Below are positions 1 through 8,884 of a DNA stretch of 64,000 bases, piece after piece. Each line of letters opens with the position of its first letter. Within the stretch, counting starts at the first letter, position 1. The stretch spans positions 992,001 to 1,056,000 of the forward strand of contig NZ_CP106793.1 in the NCBI RefSeq assembly GCF_025642135.1. Direction: 5' to 3'. Position numbers and translations under genes: made by a program. The stretch comes from Streptomyces cynarae. GTDB lineage: Bacteria; Actinomycetota; Actinomycetes; Streptomycetales; Streptomycetaceae. The notes beneath the pieces are model-generated. The model worked only from the letters and a program-made list of their open reading frames with translations, searched no databases and was not told where the DNA came from.

Positions 1-904
1 ACTCACGGCGCACCGCCATGAAGATGCGCGGCATGACCGGGAAGTGGAAGGCCATGTGGCACTCGTCGCCGCCGCCGGCGTAGTCGCCGAAGTAGTCGAC
101 CACGTCCTCCGGCCACTGGTTCGCCTCCGCCAGCAGCACCTTGTCGGGGTACTGCGCGTCGATCTCCTTGCGGACCCGCTTCAGGAACTCGTGCGTCGCC
201 GGAAGGTTTTCGCAGTTGGTGCCTTCCTGCTGGTAGAGGTACGGCACCGCGTCCAGACGGAAGCCGTCGATGCCGAGGTCCAGCCAGAACTTCAGGGCGG
301 AGATCATCTCCTCCTGCACGGCCGGGTTCTCATAGTTGAGGTCCGGCTGGTGGGAGAAGAACCGGTGCCAGTAGTACTGCTTGCGGACCGGGTCGAAGGT
401 CCAGTTGGAGGCCTCGGTGTCGACGAAGATGATCCGCGCGTCCTGGAACTGCTTGTCGTCGTCGGCCCAGACGTAGTAATCCCCGTAGGGGCCGTCGGGA
501 TTGGCGCGCGACTCCTGGAACCACGGGTGCTGGTCGCTGGTGTGGTTCATCACGAAGTCGATGATCACGCGCATGCCCCGCTGGTGGGCGGCGTCGACGA
601 ACTCCACGAAGTCCGCCAGGTCCCCGAACTCCGGCAGCACCGCCGTGTAGTCGGAGACGTCGTAACCGCCGTCCCGGAGCGGGGACTTGAAGAACGGCGG
701 CAGCCACAGGCAGTCGACGCCCAGCCACTGCAGATAGTCCAGCTTCGCGGTCAGCCCCTTGAGGTCGCCCACGCCGTCCCCATCGCTGTCCTGGAACGAC
801 CTGACCAGGACCTCGTAGAAGACGGCACGCTTGAACCACTCCGGGTCGCGCTCCGCGGCGGGAGTGTCCTCGAAGGTGTCCGGAACGGGCTCGTTGACGA
901 TCAT
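1..904 (-). CDS. treS: Trehalose synthase / maltose alpha-D-glucosyltransferase, N-terminal part, cut by window edge
   Basis: Interconverts trehalose and maltose in the cytoplasm and so feeds maltose towards GlgE through a maltokinase. I translated about 300 residues on the minus strand from the ATG at 904. They show a GH13 alpha-amylase-type barrel: the [14 protein letters not shown] region, the nucleophile in [15 protein letters not shown] and the acid/base Glu in VLLAEANQ. The frame is open to base 1, so the C-terminal half lies outside. The start overlaps the stop of glgE in an ATGA, so the two are translationally coupled with glgE first. The order glgE-treS is the usual actinobacterial arrangement, and a maltokinase gene would be expected beyond the left edge. 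Confidence 0.95.
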   Translation of the reverse strand, partial: MIVNEPVPDTFEDTPAAERDPEWFKRAVFYEVLVRSFQDSDGDGVGDLKGLTAKLDYLQWLGVDCLWLPPFFKSPLRDGGYDVSDYTAVLPEFGDLADFVEFVDAAHQRGMRVIIDFVMNHTSDQHPWFQESRANPDGPYGDYYVWADDDKQFQDARIIFVDTEASNWTFDPVRKQYYWHRFFSHQPDLNYENPAVQEEMISALKFWLDLGIDGFRLDAVPYLYQQEGTNCENLPATHEFLKRVRKEIDAQYPDKVLLAEANQWPEDVVDYFGDYAGGGDECHMAFHFPVMPRIFMAVRRE

Positions 905-2946
905 CGTGTGGGTGACCCTCCGATCTGCGGTGAGGACGGTCGCAGGACGGTCAGCACGTGCGCGGGGCTGTCGCCCGGCGTCAGACGTACATAGTTGGCC
1001 CTGCCCCAGTGGTAGATGACACCGGTGAGCTCATCGCGCACCGGTACGGTCTCGTGCCAGTCGAGGCCGAGCCGCGGCATGTCCAACGAGACCGTCGCCT
1101 CCTGGGAGTGGTGAGGGTCGAGATTGACCACGACCACGACCGTGTCGGCGTCGGCGCTCGCGCGCTTGCTGTACGCGATGACCGCGTCGTTGTCCGTCTG
1201 GTGGAAGTGCAGGTTCCTGAGCCGGTGGAGGGCGCTGTGCTGCCGTCGGATCGCGTTGAGTTGTGCGATGAGGGGCGCGATGCTGCGGCCCTCGCGTTCG
1301 GCGGCTTCCCAGTCCCGGGGCCTGAGTTGGTACTTCTCCGAGTCCAGATACTCCTCACTGCCCTCCCGCAGCGGCACGTTCTCACACAACTCGTACCCCG
1401 AGTACACCCCCCACGTCGGCGACAGCGTCGCCGCCAGCACCGCCCGCACCTCGAACGCGGGCCGCCCCCCGTGCTGCAGATACGCATGCAGGATGTCCGG
1501 AGTGTTCACGAAGAAGTTCGGCCGCATGTACGCCGCCGCCTCCCCCGACAACTCACTCAGATACTCCGTCAGCTCCTGCTTCGAATTCCGCCACGTGAAA
1601 TACGTGTAGGACTGCTGGAACCCCACCTTGGCCAGCGTGTGCATCATCGCCGGCCGCGTGAACGCCTCCGCCAGGAAGATCACATCCGGATCCGTGGCAT
1701 TGACGTCCCCGATCACCCGCTCCCAGAACACCACCGGCTTGGTGTGCGGATTGTCCACCCGGAAGATCCGCACCCCATGCCCCATCCAGAACCGCAGCAC
1801 CCGCAGCGTCTCCGCCACCAACCCGTCCATGTCCGCATCGAAATGGACCGGATAGATGTCCTGGTACTTCTTCGGCGGATTCTCCGCATACGCGATCGAC
1901 CCGTCCGGACGATGCCGGAACCACTCCGGATGCTTGTCCACCCACGGATGATCCGGCGAACACTGCAACGCGAAATCCAGGGCCACCTCCAGCCCCACCT
2001 CCCGCGCCCGCCCCACGAACCAGTCGAAATCCTCGACCGAGCCCAGATCCGGATGCACCGCGTCATGACCGCCCTCCGGCGACCCGATCGCCCACGGCAC
2101 CCCCACATCCCCCGGCCCCGCCGACAGAGAATTGTTGGGCCCCTTGCGGAACGTCGTCCCGATCGGATGGATCGGCGGCAGATACACCACATCGAAACCC
2201 ATCCCCGCGATCACCGGCAGCCGCCGCGCCGCCGTACGGAACGTCCCGTGCGGCCGCTCCGAAGTCCCCTCCGAACGCGGGAAGAACTCGTACCACGACC
2301 CGAACAACGCCCGCTCCCGCTCCACCACCAACGGCAACGCATCAGAAGACGTCACCAGTTCACGCAGCGGATACCGCGCCAACACCGCATCCACCTCGGG
2401 AGTCAGCGCAGCCGCGAGACGGGCGACCGGTGCGCTGGACTCGTCGCGCAGGGCGCGGGCTGCCGCGCACAGCAGGTCCCGCAGCGGTCCTTGCGGCACC
2501 GCTCCGGCCGCGCGCTCGTAGAGGTCGGCGCCCTCCTCCAGGACCAGGGCGACGTCGATGCGGGACGGAATCTTGATCCGGGCGTGCCGGCGCCAGGTGG
2601 TGACCGGATCGCTCCACGCCTCCACGGCGTAGGTCCAGTGACCGGCCGACAGCGGGGTCACCTCGGCGCCCCAGCGGTCACTGCCGGGCTCCAGCTCGCG
2701 CATCGGCGTCCACCGGCCCGGGCGGCCCTCGGGGTCGCAGAGGACGACGTTGGCGCCGATCGCACCCTGCCCCTCACCGAAGACCGTGGCGGTGACCTGG
2801 AAGGTCTCCCCCTCCACCGCTTTGGCGGGGCGTCGGCCGCCGTCGACGGCCGGACGGACGTCCGCGATCGGTATGCGTCCGATCGCGGCCCTCGCGCCCC
2901 CGGCGGCAGGGCTCGCCCCGTCCCGGTGTGCGGTCTGCGGTTCCAT
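901..2946 (-). CDS. glgE: Alpha-1,4-glucan:maltose-1-phosphate maltosyltransferase GlgE
   Basis: Extends alpha-1,4-glucan with maltosyl units from maltose-1-phosphate, the polymerising step of the trehalose to glycogen route. The protein has 681 residues, normal for the family. An N-terminal carbohydrate-binding-like region (about 20-130) and a linker precede the GH13_3 barrel (about 200-560). The nucleophile Asp lies in IFRVDNPH and the acid/base Glu in [10 protein letters not shown]. The start ATG follows AAGGAGG by a normal spacing. The stop overlaps the treS start. Upstream on the same strand, 84 bp away, is a DUF5133 gene that may share the transcript. Confidence 0.96.
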   Translation of the reverse strand: MEPQTAHRDGASPAAGGARAAIGRIPIADVRPAVDGGRRPAKAVEGETFQVTATVFGEGQGAIGANVVLCDPEGRPGRWTPMRELEPGSDRWGAEVTPLSAGHWTYAVEAWSDPVTTWRRHARIKIPSRIDVALVLEEGADLYERAAGAVPQGPLRDLLCAAARALRDESSAPVARLAAALTPEVDAVLARYPLRELVTSSDALPLVVERERALFGSWYEFFPRSEGTSERPHGTFRTAARRLPVIAGMGFDVVYLPPIHPIGTTFRKGPNNSLSAGPGDVGVPWAIGSPEGGHDAVHPDLGSVEDFDWFVGRAREVGLEVALDFALQCSPDHPWVDKHPEWFRHRPDGSIAYAENPPKKYQDIYPVHFDADMDGLVAETLRVLRFWMGHGVRIFRVDNPHTKPVVFWERVIGDVNATDPDVIFLAEAFTRPAMMHTLAKVGFQQSYTYFTWRNSKQELTEYLSELSGEAAAYMRPNFFVNTPDILHAYLQHGGRPAFEVRAVLAATLSPTWGVYSGYELCENVPLREGSEEYLDSEKYQLRPRDWEAAEREGRSIAPLIAQLNAIRRQHSALHRLRNLHFHQTDNDAVIAYSKRASADADTVVVVVNLDPHHSQEATVSLDMPRLGLDWHETVPVRDELTGVIYHWGRANYVRLTPGDSPAHVLTVLRPSSPQIGGSPTR

Positions 2947-3030
2947 CCGTCTTCGCCTCCTTCGCCGTCGTCGAGCTCGGTGGGCGCCGGCTCTGCGGTC
3001 ATGGGTCCAGGGCTGCGTACGGCGCTCTGC

Positions 3031-3276
3031 CTACCCGTCCGTCGAAGCTGCCGGGGATGGACGTGCGGTTCGCTCACTGTGTGTGCGGAGATACAGCTCG
3101 GCGGCGTCGGCGGCCTCGCGTGCGCAGCGCTTCCCCATGAGCACGCACAGGCTGTAGCCGGTGCTCTCGAAGGTGCCGCGCACCTCCCGGTTGTCGGGGG
3201 ACGCGAGCATCAGGCGCTCCCACTCCCGATATCGCTCGAGATGTCTGGCGACCTCGGCTCTGGCCGGCAGGGGCAT
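3031..3276 (-). CDS. Small DUF5133-type protein
   Basis: A protein of 81 residues from the ATG at 3276, which has GGAGG upstream. A GTG at 3315 in frame would add 13 residues. The pattern of a short N-terminal helix (ARAEVARHLERYREWERL) followed by STGYSLCVLMGKR and a C-terminal helix is that of the streptomycete DUF5133 family, whose members carry a similar YTLCVxTGTR core. Function is unknown. It lies upstream of glgE on the same strand, so co-transcription is possible. Cytoplasmic, with no signal or membrane segment. Confidence 0.7.
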   Translation of the reverse strand: MPLPARAEVARHLERYREWERLMLASPDNREVRGTFESTGYSLCVLMGKRCAREAADAAELYLRTHSERTARPSPAASTDG

Positions 3277-3513
3277 GGCACCGGTCACCTCCGCTCTCAG
3301 CGCTGAGTGTTTCACCTATGGTGCACGGCCCATCACTCAGCGTCCTGTTCGGTATTCAACCACTGGGGCTGGAGGGCTTCCTGTTGCACGAATGGAGTAG
3401 TGCTCGCACTCTGGGACTGACTCGAGAGCGACGACCGCTCACGCTTCGTGATCGGGGCCCGGCCCGCAGGGGCGAGGAGGAGCGAGAGCTTCGCCGGTGA
3501 GGAGCCAACGACA

Positions 3514-4044
3514 ATGAAGACCGCAGCGCCCTGCTACTACCACCTCGACGTCGAGGTCAGCCCGGAGCGGATCGGGCACGTCCGGCGGATCCTGGCCGCC
3601 CACCTCCGCTACTGGGATCTGGAGATCCTCGTCGAACCCGTCTGCCAGTGCGCCGAAGCGCTGCTGCGGACGATCGACGCCCACGCCGCGGACAAGAACA
3701 CCACCATCGAGATGTGGTGGAACGGTCACCACCTGATCACCGCTGTGCAGGACAGCGAGCGCGACATCCGGCCGCACTACGCGCCGAGCGGCTGTCTGGC
3801 GCAGATCGCGGCGCTGAGCAACGGCTGGGGCTGCTGCGCCACCGACGCCGGCGGAAAGATCATCTGGTTCTCGCAACGGGCCCGGGCCGGCGATCCCGCT
3901 GCGCTCGTGCCGGTGGCCCCCGCGCCGAGTCTGCGCGAGACGCGCCCCCTCCCGCGCGCACTGCCGCTCACGGCGGACGCCACGGGACGGGAGCGGGAGG
4001 CCGCGAGGGACGGCCGGCGCGAGCCGGTCGCGGCCCCCGCCTGA
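3514..4044 (+). CDS. ATP-binding protein of the streptomycete RsbW-like (HATPase_c_2) type
   Basis: A 176-residue cytoplasmic protein. The start ATG follows GGTGAGGAG. Residues 1-135 resemble the short anti-sigma-factor-like ATPase proteins abundant in Streptomyces: HLDVEVSPERIGHVRRILAAHLRYWDLE, then a helix with EPVCQCAEALLRTIDAH, then a GWGCCATDAGGKIIWF strand near the end. A normal GHKL N-box is replaced by a degenerate one (QCAEALLR), so ATP binding is not certain. The C-terminal 40 residues are Pro/Arg-rich and probably disordered. Such proteins act as regulators by protein-protein contact in other cases, but no partner sigma factor lies next to it. Confidence 0.7.
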   Translation: MKTAAPCYYHLDVEVSPERIGHVRRILAAHLRYWDLEILVEPVCQCAEALLRTIDAHAADKNTTIEMWWNGHHLITAVQDSERDIRPHYAPSGCLAQIAALSNGWGCCATDAGGKIIWFSQRARAGDPAALVPVAPAPSLRETRPLPRALPLTADATGREREAARDGRREPVAAPA

Positions 4045-4214
4045 CCACCGCGGCAAGCCGGACCCTGCCGGGCGGCACACCCCGCCGCCCGGTGACCTCG
4101 GACCCGACGGAAGCCGGGAGCCTGACTCGCCGTCAAGGGCTCCCGACCACGGACGTGCGCGCCCGAGGCCCGGTCACGTGGACAGCGCACCCCCGCGTGA
4201 TCGACACTCGGCGG

Positions 4215-4835
4215 ATGGCGAAGTACTTCGACGTTCATCCCGACAACCCTCAGCCGCGCACGATCGGCCAGGTCGCCGACAGCATCCGTGACGGTGCGCT
4301 CGTGGTGTATCCGACGGACTCCTGCTTCGCGCTGGGGTGCCGGCTGGGCAGCCGGGACGGCATGGAGCGTATCCGGGCGATCCGCCAACTCGACGAGCGC
4401 CACCACTTCACACTGGTCTGCCGGGACTTCGCGCAGCTCGGCCAGTTCGTGCACGTCGACAAGGACGTGTTCCGCGCGATCAAGGCCTCGACGCCCGGCA
4501 GCTACACGTTCATCCTGCCCGCGACCCGCGAGGTGCCGCGCAAGCTGCTGCACCCCAAGAAGAAGACGGTCGGGGTGCGCATCCCCGACCACGTGGTGGC
4601 GCAGGCGCTGCTGGCCGAGCTCGGCGAGCCGCTGCTGTCGAGCACCCTGCTCCTGCCGGGCGAGGAGGAGCCGCTGACCCAGGGCTGGGAGATCAAGGAG
4701 CGCCTCGACCACGTCGTGGACGCCGTGGTCGACTCCGGGGACTGCGGCACCGAACCGACGACGGTCATCGACTTCTCCGGGGGCGAGCCCGAGATCGTAC
4801 GCAAGGGAGCGGGCGACACCTCGCGCTTCGAGTGA
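4215..4835 (+). CDS. YciO/YrdC/Sua5 family protein, L-threonylcarbamoyladenylate synthase-like
   Basis: A 206-residue single-domain protein. Family knowledge: YrdC/Sua5 proteins make threonylcarbamoyl-AMP for tRNA t6A, while the YciO branch has an unclear role. Visible features are the ALVVYPTDSCFALGC motif near residue 30, the KRxxR-like element as RAIRQLDERHHFTLVC, and LLHPKKKTVGVRIPDH. MAKYFDVHPDNP is the conserved N terminus of the actinobacterial subgroup, so I start at 4215. A GTG at 4197 is in frame but adds non-conserved residues. It is probably an extra paralog and not the essential TsaC, judged by its YciO-like shape and its setting among stress genes. Confidence 0.85.
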   Translation: MAKYFDVHPDNPQPRTIGQVADSIRDGALVVYPTDSCFALGCRLGSRDGMERIRAIRQLDERHHFTLVCRDFAQLGQFVHVDKDVFRAIKASTPGSYTFILPATREVPRKLLHPKKKTVGVRIPDHVVAQALLAELGEPLLSSTLLLPGEEEPLTQGWEIKERLDHVVDAVVDSGDCGTEPTTVIDFSGGEPEIVRKGAGDTSRFE

Positions 4836-4866
4836 CGTCGTGCTCCCCCAGCCGCACCGGTGAGGT

Positions 4867-4878
4867 GGCCGTTCGGCC
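4867..4878. promoter_or_regulatory. Candidate OsdR/DevR-type operator before the hemerythrin gene
   Basis: The sequence GGCCGTTCGGCC is an inverted repeat of GGCC arms with a 4-base spacer, 136 bp before the hemerythrin ATG. It matches the core GGCCGNTCGGCC of the better sites at 6815, 11564 and 16061, but lacks the outer G and C. This is an inference from motif similarity only. Confidence 0.45.
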
Positions 4879-4896
4879 GATCCGGGGACTACGGGC

Positions 4897-4913
4897 GGGT
4901 GTCGTTAACACCC
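4897..4913. promoter_or_regulatory. Inverted repeat GGGTGT-N5-ACACCC upstream of hemerythrin
   Basis: Perfect 6-bp arms flank CGTTA, and the centre holds a GTTAAC palindrome. It lies about 100 bp before the hemerythrin start in otherwise very GC-rich DNA. It could be an operator for an unidentified regulator; nothing else in the window repeats it. Confidence 0.35.
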
Positions 4914-5013
4914 TGTTTGTCCGGGGAAATGATGTCCGGGCGGTTCAGGGCTGCCGCAAGCAGCCCGGACAGCCGTCCGCCCCACACATCAGCCACGTCA
5001 CAGGGAGGCCGCT

Positions 5014-5574
5014 ATGGCACACGGTGGCGACGTCATCGCCGAGCTCACCACCGACCACCGGGAGGTGGAAAGCCTCTTCCAGCGGATCGAGTCGCTGCCC
5101 AGCGGCCACAAGGACCGCCGCAAGCTGGCCGACGAGATGACGATCGAACTCGTACGGCATTCCGTCGCGGAGGAGCAGTACCTGTACCCGGCGGTGCGGG
5201 AGCACGTCGAGGGCGGCGGCGCGATCGCCGACAAGGAGCTCGCCGACCACGCGCGGGTGGAGGAGGCCCTCAAACAGCTGGAGGGGTGCTCCGTGGAGGA
5301 CCCCGAGTTCGACCGGACGTTCATGACCGTGAAGAACGAGGTGACCTCGCACGTCCAGGACGAGGAGAACAACCTCTTCCCCAGGCTGCGGCAGGCCTGC
5401 GGCCAGGAGATGCTCGACCAGCTCGGCGACAAGATCCGCACCGCCAAGAAAATGGCCCCCACGCGCCCCCACCCGGCGGCTCCCGACACGCCTCCGCTCA
5501 ACAAGCTGCTCGCGCCCGGGACGGGCCTGGTCGACCGGGTCCGCGACTTCGTCACCGGCCGCGGCCGGTCCTGA
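5014..5574 (+). CDS. Hemerythrin HHE domain protein
   Basis: A 186-residue cytoplasmic protein predicted to bind a non-haem di-iron centre. The four-helix bundle spans about residues 5-135, with likely ligands His15 (TTDHREVE), His49 and Glu53 (RHSVAEEQYLYP), His79 (ADHARVEE), His113 and Glu117 (SHVQDEENNLFP). The C-terminal 50 residues are Pro-rich and poorly conserved. Family roles include O2, NO or redox sensing and oxidative-stress protection, which fits the neighbouring hypoxia block. The start ATG follows CACAGGGAGG. Two inverted repeats lie upstream, one resembling the operator that precedes other stress genes here. Confidence 0.92.
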   Translation: MAHGGDVIAELTTDHREVESLFQRIESLPSGHKDRRKLADEMTIELVRHSVAEEQYLYPAVREHVEGGGAIADKELADHARVEEALKQLEGCSVEDPEFDRTFMTVKNEVTSHVQDEENNLFPRLRQACGQEMLDQLGDKIRTAKKMAPTRPHPAAPDTPPLNKLLAPGTGLVDRVRDFVTGRGRS

Positions 5575-5590
5575 ACGCGCAAGCAGCCTC

Positions 5591-5720
5591 AACGCCGGGG
5601 CGGCCCGCCAGAACACGAACGCCGGGGCGGCCCGCCAGAACACGGGAGCAGCCCGCCTGAACACGGGAGCAGCCCGCCTGAACACGGGAGCGCAGCCGGC
5701 CTGGACACCGAGCCGCCCGC
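5591..5720. repeat. Short tandem repeats, about 130 bp
   Basis: Two exact 27-bp units (AACGCCGGGGCGGCCCGCCA plus GAACACG) at 5591-5617 and 5618-5644 are followed by two exact 21-bp units at 5645-5665 and 5666-5686, then degenerate copies to about 5720. The common element is GCCCGCCxGAACACG. There are no unique spacers, so it is not a CRISPR array. It fills the convergent gap between the hemerythrin gene and the next minus-strand gene. Confidence 0.85.
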
Positions 5721-5777
5721 CTGGGCACCGGAACCGCCGACCTGGACGCGACGGGAGCAGCCGCCCCCGGACCCGCG

Positions 5778-6329
5778 TCAGCCTGCGACCGGGTCCCCGA
5801 CAGGGCCGCCCTCGTCCACGGGCTCGCCGTGCAGTCGCTGCACGAGGGAGTCCCGGTGCAGGCCGACGAGCGGCGCCAGCAGGTCGGGGTGGCGCAGCAG
5901 GGGCGCCGCCCGGTGGTCCTGCTCACCGGGGTCGGTGAGCCTGCGGAAGTCGAACACCAGCCCCCGGGTGTGCTCGCCGCCGTCGAGTGCCGAGACGGCG
6001 TCGCGGGCGAGGGACGGCGTGGTCAGCAGGCAGGCCGCCCAGCTGGCGACCACCTCGTCCACCCAGGTCCGCCAGCCGGCGTCGGCCTCGTCGACGGCTG
6101 CCGCCTCCGCTCCGGCCAGCCAGTCCAGGCGGTCGGAGCCGCCGGGCCCGACGAACACGACGAGGGCCGCGTCGGCCTCGGTGGGGTAGCGCAGCCAGGC
6201 GGCGACCATGACGGCCTGGGACGCCTGGGCCTCGGCGAGGGCGGCGCCCAGGGCTCCTCCGGTCCCGGGATAGGAGCGCAGCAGCCACTGGGTGGTGGCG
6301 GCTATGACGGGGGACAGATCGGCTGACAT
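5778..6329 (-). CDS. Hypothetical protein of unknown function
   Basis: A 183-residue protein from the ATG at 6329; a longer frame to 6374 has no support. I do not recognise the family. It has no signal peptide and no clear membrane span, is Ala/Leu-rich in its first half (TQWLLRSYPGTGGALGAALA) and has a Trp-rich middle (WRTWVDEVVASWAACLL). Codon use and frame openness are normal for the region, so it is probably a real gene. It is convergent with the hemerythrin gene across the tandem repeats and stands alone. Confidence 0.6.
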   Translation of the reverse strand: MSADLSPVIAATTQWLLRSYPGTGGALGAALAEAQASQAVMVAAWLRYPTEADAALVVFVGPGGSDRLDWLAGAEAAAVDEADAGWRTWVDEVVASWAACLLTTPSLARDAVSALDGGEHTRGLVFDFRRLTDPGEQDHRAAPLLRHPDLLAPLVGLHRDSLVQRLHGEPVDEGGPVGDPVAG

Positions 6330-6525
6330 CGGCGTCACGCTACCGGCCGGCCGGAAACGGAGAAATGGCGCCAATCACATGGGGAGCCCGCCAAACGGTG
6401 TGTTCCGTCACAGGTGCGGCCCATGACCGCGGCACACCGGTGTGGACCGGGCCTGGAGACAGGCGCAGGCTGGAAGAAGCCGAAGAAGAGGGACGAACAC
6501 CTCGTGGTGCGGGGAAGTGATCCCA

Positions 6526-6783
6526 ATGGAAGCCAAGCAGTGGACCGTGGACATCTACATCACCGAGGACGGCGACGACACCCATGCCCGCGCCGTGCTG
6601 AGGGCGCCTGACGCGTCGACCGTCGCCGGCAGAGGCGCGGCCCGGCGCAACCCCGTCGACCGGCCGATTCCCGAGATCGGCGACGAGCTCGCCGCCAGCC
6701 GGGCGCTGGAGGACCTGGCCATCCGGCTGCACGACGTCGCCTCCGAGGACATCGTCCAGATGGCGGGCCCTGCCGAACCGTGA
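6526..6783 (+). CDS. DUF1876 family protein
   Basis: An 85-residue protein. The pattern WTVDIYITEDGDDTHARAVL, then a G-x-G-x-A-R-x-NP loop and PEIGDELAASRALEDLA, is the DUF1876 signature, a small actinobacterial family with a double-stranded-RNA-binding-like fold and no assigned role. Members are frequent in dormancy or stress regulons of Streptomyces and mycobacteria. The start ATG is preceded by GGGGAAGTG at a suitable distance. It precedes the cyclic-nucleotide-domain gene by 273 bp on the same strand. Confidence 0.85.
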   Translation: MEAKQWTVDIYITEDGDDTHARAVLRAPDASTVAGRGAARRNPVDRPIPEIGDELAASRALEDLAIRLHDVASEDIVQMAGPAEP

Positions 6784-6814
6784 CGGGTGTCCTCCGCGTA
6801 CCCGGAGGGCCATG

Positions 6815-6828
6815 GGGCCGATCGGCCC
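6815..6828. promoter_or_regulatory. Candidate OsdR/DevR-type operator, perfect 14-bp palindrome
   Basis: GGGCCGATCGGCCC is perfectly palindromic and lies 229 bp before the first cyclic-nucleotide-domain gene, in a 273-bp gap. The same motif occurs before the alcohol dehydrogenase and response-regulator genes. Assignment to the DevR-like regulator encoded at 16170 is inference. Confidence 0.6.
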
Positions 6829-7056
6829 TGGTGGTCGCGGCGGGTGCGTGGTGTGCTGATGATGACGGGAAGGACCTGCGAAAGACGCGGAGAAGCGGCC
6901 GGCGGCCGCGCACCGCGCAATCAGGATCCGAGAGAACCGGATGGGTCCTTCCCGCCCCGTCGTGCGTCCTGTGGAGTCCCGGCGCCGAGTGAGTCCCGGC
7001 GCCGAGTGCGGCCTGCCCGGCCTTCGCGGCGGCAGGAACGAAAGGACAGTGAAGCC

Positions 7057-7512
7057 ATGGCCTCTGTCACCACCGTGGGCGCGGCCCTTCCCGCCGAGCA
7101 CCGCGAGCGGCTGATGCGGATCGCCCGCGAGGTCTCCTTCGACGAGGGGACCCGGCTGTTCGAGGAAGGCCGGCGGGCCGACCGGTTCTGGATCGTACGG
7201 ACCGGCACCGTGGCTCTGGACGTGCATGTGCCGGGCCGACGGCCCGCCGTCATCGACTCGCTGGGCCACGGCGAACTGGTCGGCTGGTCCTGGCACTTCG
7301 AACCGCATGTCTGGCAGTTGGGTGCCGAGGCCATGTCCCCGGTGCGGGCCTACGAGTTCGACGCGGTGACCGTGCGGGCGATGTGCGCCGAGGACCCCGA
7401 GTTCGGCCGTGCCGTTGCCGTCTGGGTGGGCCAGGTCCTCGCCCACCGGCTCAACGCGGCCCGCATCCGGCTGCTCGACCTGTACGGCCCCTACGGCAGC
7501 GGCAGCCCCTGA
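7057..7512 (+). CDS. Cyclic nucleotide-binding (CNB) domain protein, first copy
   Basis: A 151-residue protein that is almost only a CNB beta-roll (about residues 20-130: FDEGTRLFEEGRRADRFW, VIDSLGHGELVGWS). It lacks the C-terminal helix-turn-helix of Crp/Fnr factors, so it cannot be a classical DNA-binding Crp protein. The phosphate-binding cassette is degenerate and the ligand is unknown. The C terminus RIRLLDLYGPYGSGSP is shared with the paralog at 15468. It is followed 48 bp later by a CBS-BON gene. A 14-bp palindrome upstream suggests control by the DevR-type system. Confidence 0.85.
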   Translation: MASVTTVGAALPAEHRERLMRIAREVSFDEGTRLFEEGRRADRFWIVRTGTVALDVHVPGRRPAVIDSLGHGELVGWSWHFEPHVWQLGAEAMSPVRAYEFDAVTVRAMCAEDPEFGRAVAVWVGQVLAHRLNAARIRLLDLYGPYGSGSP

Positions 7513-7560
7513 GGGCCGGGCCCGACCGCCGGGGACCGCGTCCGAGCCCGAGGAGGAACC

Positions 7561-8214
7561 GTGACCGCCGGCCCGCATGTCGTCAGCGACGTGATGACGC
7601 ACACCGTCGTCGCCGTCGGCCGTGACGCCCCGTTCAAGGACATCGTCAAGCTCATGGAGCAGTGGAAGGTCAGCGCGCTGCCCGTGCTGGAGGGCGAGGG
7701 CCGGGTGGTCGGCGTGGTCTCCGAGGCCGACCTGCTGCCCAAGGAGGAGTGCCGCGACAGCGATCCGGACCCGTACAGGCAGGTGCGGCGCCTGTCCGAC
7801 CCGGCCAAGGCCGGGGCGCTGACCGCGGGCGAGCTGATGACCGCTCCGGCGGTCACCGTGCACGCCGACTCGACCCTCGCCCAGGCCGCTCGCATCATGG
7901 CCCTGCGCAAGGTGAAGCGGCTCCCCGTGGTCAACGACGAGGGTCTGCTCGAGGGCGTCGTCAGCCGCGCCGACCTGCTCAAGATGTTCCTGCGGGAGGA
8001 CAACGACATCGCCGACGAGATACGCCGCGACATGGTCGACGTCCTCTTCCCCGCACCCGTGGAACCGATCCACGTCCTGGTCGCCGAGGGTGTCGTCACC
8101 CTCACGGGGAAAGTGAGCGACACGACCATGATCCCCATGGCCGTCCGGCTGGCGCGTGCCGTCGAGGGAGTGGTCGACGTGGACTGCCACCTCTCCGGAG
8201 CCGGGACGGGCTGA
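7561..8214 (+). CDS. CBS-pair and BON domain protein, first copy
   Basis: A 217-residue protein with a GTG start. CBS1 is at about residues 8-65 (VMTHTVVAVGRDAPFKDIVKLM), CBS2 at about 95-150 (LMTAPAVTVHADSTLAQAA), and a C-terminal BON domain at about 150-215 (VHVLVAEGVVTLTGKVSD type). CBS pairs bind adenosyl ligands and BON domains are thought to contact membranes or macromolecules. The target is unknown. It is likely co-transcribed with the preceding CNB gene. A close paralog lies on the other strand at 8885-9607, with the Rv1733c-like gene between. Confidence 0.92.
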   Translation: MTAGPHVVSDVMTHTVVAVGRDAPFKDIVKLMEQWKVSALPVLEGEGRVVGVVSEADLLPKEECRDSDPDPYRQVRRLSDPAKAGALTAGELMTAPAVTVHADSTLAQAARIMALRKVKRLPVVNDEGLLEGVVSRADLLKMFLREDNDIADEIRRDMVDVLFPAPVEPIHVLVAEGVVTLTGKVSDTTMIPMAVRLARAVEGVVDVDCHLSGAGTG

Positions 8215-8281
8215 CCACCGACCAGACCGCCCGCTTCAGCGGGCCGCGCGCGGCAACAGGCGCCCCCGCTTCAGCCGGTCC

Positions 8282-8860
8282 CTACCGCCACTGCGGCCCG
8301 ACACACTCCCACTCCCGGGCCCATTCCTCCATGCGCTGCCGCTCCAGGCGCCCGCGCACCAGCCACCCGCAGGCCAGTACCCCGCCCGCGGCACCGCACC
8401 CGACGATCGTGCCGACGAGCGACGCCTGCAACCGTGTCTCGGCTCCGGTGGCCGGTTTGGACACCAGGTTCCCGGCGCCATCCGTCCACACGGTGACCGG
8501 GTCTCCCGCCTTCAGCCCGGGCTCGACCCTCGCCAGACCCGTGTGCGGGCCTCCGGGTGCGCTCCAGCGGACGTTCGCCCACACGCCGCCGTCGCCGTAG
8601 CCGTGCACGTCTTCCGTGGTTCTCGCCGCGTCCTGGGTCAGCACCGCCCGCACGGGGTGGGAGTGGGCGGCCCGCACGGCCAGACCGTGTTCCACGGCGC
8701 CCGCCCCCGCTCTCCCCGCGAGCACCCCGGCCAGCAGGACCAGCAACCAGGTGACGAGGACGATCCAGGCCTCGAAGCGGTCGCTGCGCCGCAGCAGCGG
8801 ATTGCGCCGCCACCGCCACAGCCACACCCTGGTCCCCGCCGTACGACAGGTCGTCGCCAT
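8282..8860 (-). CDS. Rv1733c-like membrane protein
   Basis: A 192-residue protein with two transmembrane helices (about residues 30-55, WIVLVTWLLVLLAGVLAG, and 148-168, GTIVGCGAAGGVLACGWL) enclosing an extracytoplasmic domain of about 95 residues with WSAPGGPHTGLARVEPG and GDPVTVWTDGAGN. This topology and the WTDGxGxL signature match the Rv1733c family of actinobacteria, a DosR-regulon antigen in M. tuberculosis; biochemical function is unknown. It is the last gene of a minus-strand run that begins with the alcohol dehydrogenase. Confidence 0.82.
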   Translation of the reverse strand: MATTCRTAGTRVWLWRWRRNPLLRRSDRFEAWIVLVTWLLVLLAGVLAGRAGAGAVEHGLAVRAAHSHPVRAVLTQDAARTTEDVHGYGDGGVWANVRWSAPGGPHTGLARVEPGLKAGDPVTVWTDGAGNLVSKPATGAETRLQASLVGTIVGCGAAGGVLACGWLVRGRLERQRMEEWAREWECVGPQWR

Positions 8861-8884
8861 CGGTCGTCACCTTCTCGGGGCGCG

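Noticed and set aside
958..3306. Long plus-strand open frame of 782 codons
   Set aside because: It is antisense to glgE and has an Arg/His/Pro-rich composition with no family similarity, typical of a GC-rich shadow frame.
3450..3475. GGGGCCCGGCCC as a further OsdR-type site
   Set aside because: The arms are separated by one base, not four, so it does not match the other sites.
5591..5720. CRISPR-like repeats
   Set aside because: Units are directly abutting with no unique spacers and no cas genes are present.
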